A DNA stretch of 64,000 nt. It comes from Heliocidaris erythrogramma. Taxonomy: Eukaryota; Echinodermata; Echinoidea; Camarodonta; Echinometridae. The translations under genes were made by a program, and so were the position numbers. The stretch lies in NCBI GenBank assembly GCA_025617745.1, contig CM046869.1, positions 3,184,823-3,248,822 on the forward strand, in the 5' to 3' direction. The notes beneath the pieces were generated by a model that saw only the letters and a list, made by a program, of their open reading frames with translations, ran no database searches and was not told the origin of the DNA. Of this stretch, positions 57,047 through 64,000 are shown piece after piece. Each line of letters opens with the position of its first letter. Position 1 is the stretch's first letter.

Positions 57047-57660
57047 ACTCTACAATGACTTGAATGCATTTCTCTTAGAGAAATTTATGACATATTATTC
57101 TATAGATTTTTTTCTTTACTTTACTCTTTTGCTGCTCTTGAAATGAAATCACTAGTACATGATTTGGATTAAGTGGGATTTGATATTTTTATACCGAATA
57201 TGTACTCTAATTTATTTGTACTGAACCAACTTCCATTTATCTCCTATACCAGCATGCTCGTAACATATAACGCACATCGGAGCCATAAATATAATAGATC
57301 TCGACGGTGTACAGTCCAATCAACAATTAATGCACGTTTTCCCCATAGATAGACCTTAATACTCTTTGAATATCATCGATTATGCAAGCAAAAGTGTTTA
57401 CCTTCACTAATTTTGTCACGTGTTTCAATCTAAATGCAGGTTTCAATTTAGAAATTGGATCCATAACAATCGCAAAGGAGAATATCGATGAATATTAAAG
57501 TATCACTTTTTTTCTGATCCAGAAATTTCCAGAGCTCTTCAATTTATTTCACCCTAGTTGTTTGTATAGCATCCGTATCACATGTGTGTTCTTTTAGGGA
57601 GATTGCATATTCTATTGATACTATAATTAGAGTGGTTGATCTGGGAGATACTATACATCT
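57047..57660. other. Gene-free stretch
   Basis: No gene, repeat array or transposon end was recognised in this A/T-rich interval. Confidence 0.4.
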
Positions 57661-57664
57661 ACAA

Positions 57665-57962
57665 CCATTGGCGGATCCGGGGGGGGGGGCACTTCCGGCC
57701 CGTGCCCCCCCCCCTTTGGAAGAAAAGTATGCATTTTGACCATAAAGGATCCGCCCTTTTGTCGATTGTGTCCCCCTTTTTTGCTCGTCAGAGAATTATG
57801 GAGGGAAACTGGACCCCATAACCCCCCCCCCCCCCCCCACCACCCACTGAGCGACTTTTCGATAAGCTGGCAAGACCCAAAAAATACGCGTCTACCTTTT
57901 CCAAAAGTTGACAAACCTGCATTTGTTTGCCCCCCTTATACTAAATCCTGGATCCGCCCCTG
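57665..57962. mobile_element. GGCGGATCC-type poly-G element (copy at 57.7 kb)
   Basis: Left end TTGGCGGATCCGGGGGGGGG and right end CCTGGATCCGCCCCTG enclose the same interior as the 61.6-kb copy in opposite orientation: CCGTGCCCCCC, GAGAATTATGGAGGGAAACT, a C homopolymer and CAAAAGTTGACAAACCTGCA. Flanks TCTACAAC and TCTATACAAC may be a diverged target duplication. Confidence 0.8.
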
Positions 57963-59279
57963 TCTATACAACAACAAACAAACAGACGAACCCAGAAAGT
58001 GAATGAATACCCTTACCGGGTAAGCCGATTTGAAAGATTTTTTCCCTTTTTTGAATGCTGGAAGAAACATGTCTAAATATTAAATATAGTCACGAGCGAA
58101 AGTGAGAGATTAGAAAAAAAAATCATTTACTCTTCCACAGGGTCCCTTTATTATCTATAAACAATCATTTTCACATAAGATCGATACATGCACTATAACT
58201 GTCATATAATATTCAAACAATAGAATATATTATATAAAAATAATCTCGTCCGTATTGCGCTATAATCATGATAATAGACTTAGCAAAATATACCAATTTT
58301 ATCTGGTAAATGATAACAAAACATAATATAATTATGTATTTATGGATGATATGCATACATTTTGAAAGTGCTAAATATAGTGTTCCGTCGTCATGGTAAT
58401 CTAAAAGTACACTATTAAGAACACTCTTTTTAGTTTCTTACAGTTTGCCTTTAATTTTGATTTTCATTTTTTGTCATGCCTTGGCTTAATGCATATATTT
58501 GAGAATAAGGCGGCAGGCCTCACTGATTTGGTATGTTCTATGGTCATTGTTTATGTAGCCCTATTAAAGATAAAAATTTGGAAAGAGATTTTGTCATCGT
58601 CGATATGAATAGGAAGTTACCCCTAATTGCATCACCCAAATATTCATTTACTTTTAATCAACTTCACATATATATAACTATATCATTTGTTGATGGTTTT
58701 TACGGCTTTCTGAAATTCGCCATCAAGGCTATAAAATTCATTATGCATGCAAAATATCTTAACATCAAAGAAGATGGAAATACAATTCATCGAGGGGTTT
58801 AGGTTTATCCTGTAAAATATTAAACGCAAGGTCGAAACTCGGTATGAGAATGTAGCTTATTGCGCTCAGCAACGTCAATAGCGCGACCTTCCTCACTATA
58901 ACTTGACCATTTTCACATCAATATATTGAACTAAATCGTGACAAAAAAGTTGCCCCAGCCACACCGCCAAACCTATACTCCAAAACCGACTGATAACTGA
59001 TTTGGTTTGCTGGTATATCGGTTCCCTTGGTGTGACTGGATTATGGAGACGACATAGACCTTCTTGACTTTGCAACGTGCGCGCGCAAATTGAAAGACGG
59101 GAATATATTACATTGATTCATTGTCATATTTCGTGATTTTAGTTTCTGCGCTAACAGGCTGCGCTTTACTCTCTTACTCTAATAAAGATATTTTATCCGG
59201 AGGACAGGAGGTATTTGCAGTGCATCTGATATGCGAACAATTTTGTGAGATATTTCTTTGTTAATCTCGACGTTTCAGA
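57963..59279. other. Gene-free stretch upstream of the receptor exon
   Basis: No coding region was recognised. TTTCAG lies directly before the AATG at 59279-59282, so the right edge could be an intron end rather than a promoter. Confidence 0.4.
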
Positions 59280-59883
59280 ATGACTTCGATTCTATTGGCC
59301 CTTCTTCTCACCGCCGCACCTCATAATCTCAATGAAATCCATTTACGTCCCGCCATCGACATCGCCTTCGAGAAAGTGAACGACGGGGCGGCGCGAGGTC
59401 TTTACCTCAACTTCTCCATGTCGTATGTGTTTCGCGAGACCGGTCCGGATTGCGGCCGTCCGGTGATGGAGGCCCCTGCAATCGCGGCTGAACTCTACCG
59501 TAGCTTCCCACTGGACGGCTTCTTCGGATCGCCGTGCAGCTACGAAACGCAAGGCATTGCTGACCTCGCCGCGTACTGGAACCTCCCCGTCGTCACCGGC
59601 GTCTCGACGTCGGCTGTCCTCGACGACAAAAATCGATATCGGACACTCACTCGAACCTCTTTCAAAACAGGAGTACTAGCTAAATCCGTTGTGGCCTTCT
59701 TCGAGGAATACAAGTGGCGTCAGTTCTCGTTAGTATGGCAGTATCCGGGCTTTTCCTCCCTCTTCGCAACTGCCATGAAAGATCTGATGGAGAAGATCCG
59801 AGGAAACGTCACAATGCACGAATTTGATCTCAGGGACTATTCGATCAAGGATGCACTGGAAGCTGCTAAAGCTGTATCAAGAA
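59280..59883 (+). CDS. Receptor guanylyl cyclase / natriuretic-peptide-receptor-like ligand-binding domain, first visible exon (partial)
   Basis: The exon encodes 201 residues plus one base before a perfect GTAAGT donor at 59884. RPAIDIAFEKVN at 23-34, DGFFGSPCSYETQGIADLAA at 79-98, YWNLPVVTG at 99-107 and the DDKNRYRTLTRTSF run are classic ANF-receptor (type I periplasmic-binding fold) words. Cys58 and Cys86 match the conserved N-lobe disulfide. NFS at 44 and NVT at 176 are glycosylation sequons. In receptors of this type an extracellular peptide such as a natriuretic peptide or an egg peptide controls an intracellular cyclase. The exon is far more GC-rich than its surroundings. MTSILLALLLTAAP aligns with the first beta strand rather than a signal peptide. 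With TTTCAG just before AATG, a signal-peptide exon may lie upstream, although an in-frame TAA precedes the ATG. Later exons are not in the window, so a cyclase-less clearance receptor or another ANF-domain receptor is possible. Confidence 0.82.
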
Positions 59884-60295
59884 GTAAGTTTTTGAGACTA
59901 AGGTCACACCGCCAAACCGACTCCAAACGGACTCCAAAATGACCAATTCTTACTGTAGTTATTCGTGGTAATGGAATTTCTTGTTCGGTCTGGTATCAGT
60001 CTGGAGTCCGTCTCGATGATGTGACTATAATCGAATTCTTATTCAATCTATAGGTCTATTCAATAGTTGATTTCACATATTGGTTTTCAGATGCATCTTT
60101 CATAAGCCAGCAATTTCCAAGAAGCTTGGGTTGCTTTGAGGTCATTCTGTTGCCCCAACTCTCTCTTTCTCTATCTCTCACTCTTCCCTGTCGATCTTAT
60201 TGTATCTATGTGTGTTGATCTCTTTCTCTATCGAGAGGGTGGCCCTTTCCCCCTTCTACCATTCCTCCTCCTTCCTTCCTTCCTTCCTTCACCAC

Positions 60296-60415
60296 CATGG
60301 TCTTCTTCTTTTTCTTTTTCTTCTTCTTCTTCTTCTCTTTCTTCTTCTTTCTCTTCTTCTTCTTCTTCTTCTTCTTCTTCTTCTTCTTCTCCTTCTCCCT
60401 TTTCTTCTTTTCCAT
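60296..60415 (+). repeat. TTC trinucleotide microsatellite
   Basis: A long, nearly pure TTC/TCT tract. It opens phenylalanine-, leucine- and serine-rich frames on the plus strand and a lysine-rich frame on the minus strand, none of which should be taken as genes. Confidence 0.92.
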
Positions 60416-60627
60416 CATATTATCTGACTCCTGCTCTCTCTCTCTCCGTCTTTCTCCATTAACATGTCTTTTTAGCATGTTTGGAGACGACAGTGACACC
60501 GTAACGTGGTATCCAGTCCATTAGTGCGCAAAAATCAATTTAAATAGACCTACAGCACGAGCAGCCAACTAGATGAAGCTCCGACATTATGCTCCGTCAA
60601 CAATTATGCTCTGAGCTTGATGCCGTC

Positions 60628-60775
60628 AAAGACAGAGGGTTATGGTTAGAGTTACAATTGGCAGGATTGGGTTTTAGGTTGGGGTTAGGTTTAAGGTTAC
60701 AATTGAGTTTTAGGTTAGGGTTAGGGTTAAACTTGAGTTTTAGGTTAGGGTTAGGGTTAGGGTTAGGTTCCGGTA
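60628..60775 (+). repeat. Interstitial TTAGGG-like degenerate repeat
   Basis: Repeated GGTTAGGGTTAGGG, TTTTAGGTTGGGGTTAGG and GAGTTTTAGGTTAGGG words form longer units of about 40 bp alternating with ACAATTG or AAACTTGAG. The motif is that of animal telomeres but it is short, degenerate and internal. Confidence 0.75.
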
Positions 60776-61603
60776 TAATGTTTATTGCAGGTTTCAAATT
60801 AGGTGTAGGAAACTGGGATAGGGAATCACCGTGGATTATCGCCAGAGCATGTGCTGTCTAGATACATTATGCTAAAAAAAAAGATAATAAAATGATAATA
60901 CATTGCACGTATGATAATCCACTCCTGTTGATCTTCTCAAGCCATGTAGTGGATGAAAGCTCGCTGACTGAATTTTAAGGTTGGTAGAAGCCACCAACAA
61001 CTACATGCCATCGTACTTATTCTGCGTCATATATCTAGTTAAACTATTCCGAGACGCACCATGAAACTAAGAAGAGCAATGAACGAAAATATATTATAAT
61101 GGACTAGTTAATGCTACAAATTTATAATTAATTACTAATTTATAACTATAACTCTGCCTATGGATACAATCAAAGGTTGCTCCCACCATGCCCACGAATT
61201 ACCTCGTTGTTTTCGTAAACAATGAAATTGGTTTGATTTGAATAACCCCTGTCTACCATAACTGTGTTGAATACGAGTTCGAAATATTCGCTCGCAAGAG
61301 TTAGGATGTTTCATATTCGGGCAAGAGGCGTCAGCCACCCTTGCGAAATTGTGCTCTTTCGCCTATAATTATGAGGACAGGGATCCAGCTCTTAACATCT
61401 GTTGACGGACGGATCAATTTCAATGTCAATATTTGCTTCATGATGTCCTTCATTCTCATGGCTATCATGTTTGCCTTGAGGCTTCGATGCTCACATGTGC
61501 TCGATGTCAAAATAAATATCAGTTTATCACGCTTTCATTAAATCAAATGATTTGTCTCGAGTACGCAAAAGCAAGCCGCAAAAACTGTCAGAAATGCCAT
61601 GGG

Positions 61604-61898
61604 CCAGGGGCGGATCCAGGATTTAGTATAAGGGGGGGGGGGGGGGACACACAAATGCAGGTTTGTCAACTTTTGGAAAAGGTAGACCCGTATTTTTTGG
61701 TCTTGCCAGACCTCCAAAACTCGCTCAGTGGGGGGGGGGGGGGGGGGGGGGGTTATGGGGGTCCAGTTTCCCTCCATAATTCCCTGACAGGCAAAAAAAA
61801 AAGGGGGGGGGGAGCACAATCGACAAAAGGGCGGATGCATACTTTGCTTCCAAATGGGGGAGGGGGGCACGGGCCGGAATTGCCCCCTGGATCCGCCA
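61604..61898. mobile_element. GGCGGATCC-type poly-G element with direct-repeat flanks (copy at 61.6 kb)
   Basis: CAGGGGCGGATCCAGGATTT at the left and CCCCCTGGATCCGCCA at the right bound about 295 bp with three long G runs (one of over 20). AATGCCATGGGC occurs on both sides (about 61593 and 61898) and is a strong candidate target duplication. The interior matches the 57.7-kb element in inverse orientation. Confidence 0.85.
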
Positions 61899-61909
61899 AT
61901 GCCATGGGC

Positions 61910-62671
61910 AACAGGAAACCAAACACGGAATGAAATATCAATCCAAATTTGTAGATAATTACGATGGTAATTTCAGCAAAAATGTAAATAAATTATGTGC
62001 GCAAAATCATGTTTCCATTAATATGATTCTGGAGGAGGTATGAAGTTTCCTCGGGAAAAAAGATCATGGAAAATGTAGAATTCTGAATTGGAATATGCAA
62101 ATGAGTTGTGGGGCTACGCAGTGGCGTCGGTCTGTTTTTCGGATGGGGGGGGGGGGGGGGCAAGACAGCCTAACGTAATGATGTTCATTTCGCACGATTT
62201 TTTTAACGCCTCTTAATTTCCAGCTTCCACACGGTTACATAAAGCAGAGAACATTAATATGAATACCTTTTGTATTTCATTGTTTGGAAGGTTTTATTTC
62301 CCGAGGTTTGCATGATTTTTACATATTTTATTTCACACCTCCTGATTTAGGGGGGGGGGGTAACTTCCCCCAGGAAAGAGGCCCTGTGGCTATGCCATCA
62401 CGGTCTCATGACGGAGTCGCTATTTTTTCCCCATTAGAAAACTATCAAAACTTTTTTTTTTCGTTGGTTTTTTTATTTTCACCTTTTCCTTTTCTTATTT
62501 GATTCTCATAGTCTTCTGCTTTCACTGAAAGCAACTTACTTTGTGGCTGGAATTCTCCTTGTATGAGTCAGAGACTCCTCACGTGGGTAAGAAAATTTAA
62601 AAACAATTAAGGCAATCTATAAAAAAGGAGGGGAATTGCCTAATATGTGACAGCTTTGTTAGACTTATAAT
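61910..62671. other. Gene-free stretch
   Basis: G runs at about 62145 and 62350 are each preceded by short GCGTCGG- or GATTTAG-like leads that recall decayed poly-G elements. No gene recognised. Confidence 0.4.
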
Positions 62672-63610
62672 TGTATCCCCCGAACTAGTGTTCGGGGATA
62701 CTATGGATTTGGCATCGTCGCGCCGCGTCCGCGTCCGCCGCAGAGATTTTCTTGTGAGCGCTCTACTGGCTGCAGTTTTTGTCGGATCACCTTCAAATTT
62801 CACATGGAGGTGCATTATGGTAAGATGAAGACGCTTATTGTGTTTGGTGTGGGCGGAGTTGACATTGTTGCCATGGTAACCATATTTTTATAAGAAATGG
62901 TAAAGATTTTCTTGTGAGCGCTCTACCGGCTGCAGTTTTTGTCAGATCACCTTCAAATTTCGCATGGAGGTGCATTATGGTAAGATGAAGACGCCTATTG
63001 TTTTTGGTGTGGGCGGAGTCGACATTGTTGCCATGGTAACCATATTTTTTAAAGAAATGGTAAAGATTTTCTTGTGAGCGCTCTACCGGCTGCAGTTCTT
63101 GTCGGATCACCTTCAAATTTCGCATGGAGGTGCATTATGGTAAGATGAAGACGCCTATTGTTTTTGGTGTGGGCGGAGTCAACATTGTTGCCATGGTAAC
63201 CATATTTTTTAAAGAAATGGTAAAGATTTTCTTGTGAGCGCTCTACCGGCTGCAGTTCTTGTCGGATCACCTTCAAATTTCGCATGGAGGTGCATTATGG
63301 TAAGATGAAGATGCCTATTGTTTTTGGTGTGGGTGGAGTCATCATTGCCATGGTAACCATATTTTTTAAAGAAATAGTAAAGACTTTCTTGTGAGCGCTC
63401 TACCGGCTGCAGTTTTTGTCGGATCACCTTCAATTTCAAAACAACTAAAAAATGACAAAAGTACAAAAAGGTCATTTTTGTCAGCAGTGATACCCGAGGT
63501 CCCAAATTGCCACTTTATCCATTTCAGTCACAACATTGATTCAAATGGGGAATGGGTGACGGGTTCGGGGATACATGTACTCGGACTGGTCCCCCCTCCG
63601 AGTACTCTAG
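62672..63610 (-). repeat. Element with a 160-bp tandem array and GTATCCCCGAAC-type ends
   Basis: A palindromic start, GTATCCCCCGAACTAGTGTT with CGGGGATAC, leads into a unit recognised by GATTTTCTTGTGAGCGCTCT at 62745, 62905, 63065, 63225 and (diverged) 63382. The spacings are 160, 160, 160 and 157 bp. Units also share CTGCAGTTTTTGTCGGATCA and GTTGCCATGGTAACCATATT. A related GTTCGGGGATACATGTACTC word closes the element. Minus-strand open frames across it repeat the same peptide and are array artefacts. Confidence 0.85.
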
Positions 63611-64000
63611 TTATTGTATTAACCAACAACCGCGAAGCATTGTTTTTTTTTAAAATCTCACTCCTATCGTAATTTCCAATGTAAACTGTAATTTAACCAA
63701 AAAAATGCCACCCGTTGCACGTGTAAAGAGTAATTAATTATAAGTATCTTCATTATCTGCATTATTTTAGTCTTCTAATGGCTTTCCAATGTAAATAATT
63801 TTCTTAATTAGACCCACGCGTAATTGTAGGGGGCAAGAGTGCAGTTCTCTCTGACAGATTTCCAACTAAGGAAAAAGTGACTTTTCAGTAAAGTGGGGAA
63901 ATTATTGCAAGGTAAATATACGTACTAACAAAATAAATTTTGGACATATACTCGAGGCGACCTCGTAAAATGGTGGCAAGCATAAGTTATGAAGTCATAC
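63611..64000. other. Gene-free stretch at the window end
   Basis: Nothing recognisable apart from a short T run. It is presumably still intronic to the receptor gene. Confidence 0.35.

Larger units (their letters stand above)
59884..61603. other. Intronic stretch after the receptor exon
   Basis: Holds a CTT-rich microsatellite, a TTAGGG-type tract and otherwise unrecognised A/T-rich DNA. No second exon of the receptor was found by eye. Confidence 0.45.

Noticed and set aside
58533..58802. 89-residue open frame MFYGHCLCSPIKDK...
   Set aside because: It has no recognisable domain, splice context or composition distinguishing it from chance in A/T-rich DNA.
60136..60524. Overlapping Ser/Leu/Phe- and Lys-rich open frames
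   Set aside because: They come from a TTC microsatellite inside the receptor intron.
62597..63505. Series of minus-strand frames with HLHAKFEGDPTKTAA-like repeats
   Set aside because: They are successive copies of the 160-bp unit read in one frame. Each is short and ends at a unit-specific stop.

Overview
This is a eukaryotic, A/T-rich window that reads as the genome of a marine invertebrate, most likely an echinoderm and probably a sea urchin. That is an inference. It rests on intron-bearing genes, a receptor of the type found in large echinoid guanylyl-cyclase families, very dense short palindromic transposons, long G/C homopolymers, and tRNA-derived SINEs ending in ATT or ATCA tails. Nothing in the window looks bacterial or viral.

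Host genes are few. (1) On the minus strand, six in-phase exons between 9960 and 1104 encode a multi-pass membrane protein. It has an N-terminal EGF-like cysteine module and a THH1/TOM1/TOM3 (GPR137-related) core with the FWAE motif. (2) On the minus strand, 43503-41896, an intact intronless 535-residue UDP-glucuronosyltransferase. (3) On the plus strand, 59280-59883, the first visible exon of an ANF-receptor-type ligand-binding domain, as in natriuretic-peptide or egg-peptide receptor guanylyl cyclases. The rest of that gene lies beyond the window. These three genes look functionally unrelated.

Almost everything else is mobile DNA, much of it nested. 1-11 kb is the TOM1-like gene, whose introns hold TTAA-flanked and palindromic MITEs, an L1-like RT relic, a tandem-repeat element and a decayed copy of exon 1. 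12-21 kb holds three members of a family with GTGACCC termini and 4-bp target duplications. One of them is split by a 5.3-kb fold-back element whose arms are 26-bp TTCCGAAAATGAAA tandem arrays; a second, 435-bp copy of that fold-back lies at 19.7 kb. 18-24 kb holds TTAA-flanked elements, one inserted inside another, and a retroelement 3' end broken by two palindromic MITEs. 26-31 kb holds a composite inverted-repeat region with a ~317-bp tandem array, followed by an element with an exact 8-bp target duplication. 39-53 kb holds three decayed non-LTR retrotransposons around the UGT gene, plus a 2.8-kb element built from two diverged units, each carrying a different MITE at the same point. 55-64 kb holds further MITEs, a SINE, GGATCC-ended poly-G elements and a 160-bp tandem array.

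The strongest candidate for something undescribed is the fold-back element. Two copies share the same two distinguishable ends, and removing the larger copy restores an ordinary member of another family with an 8-bp duplication at the junction. No transposase for any of the DNA elements was recognised in the window, so all appear non-autonomous here.
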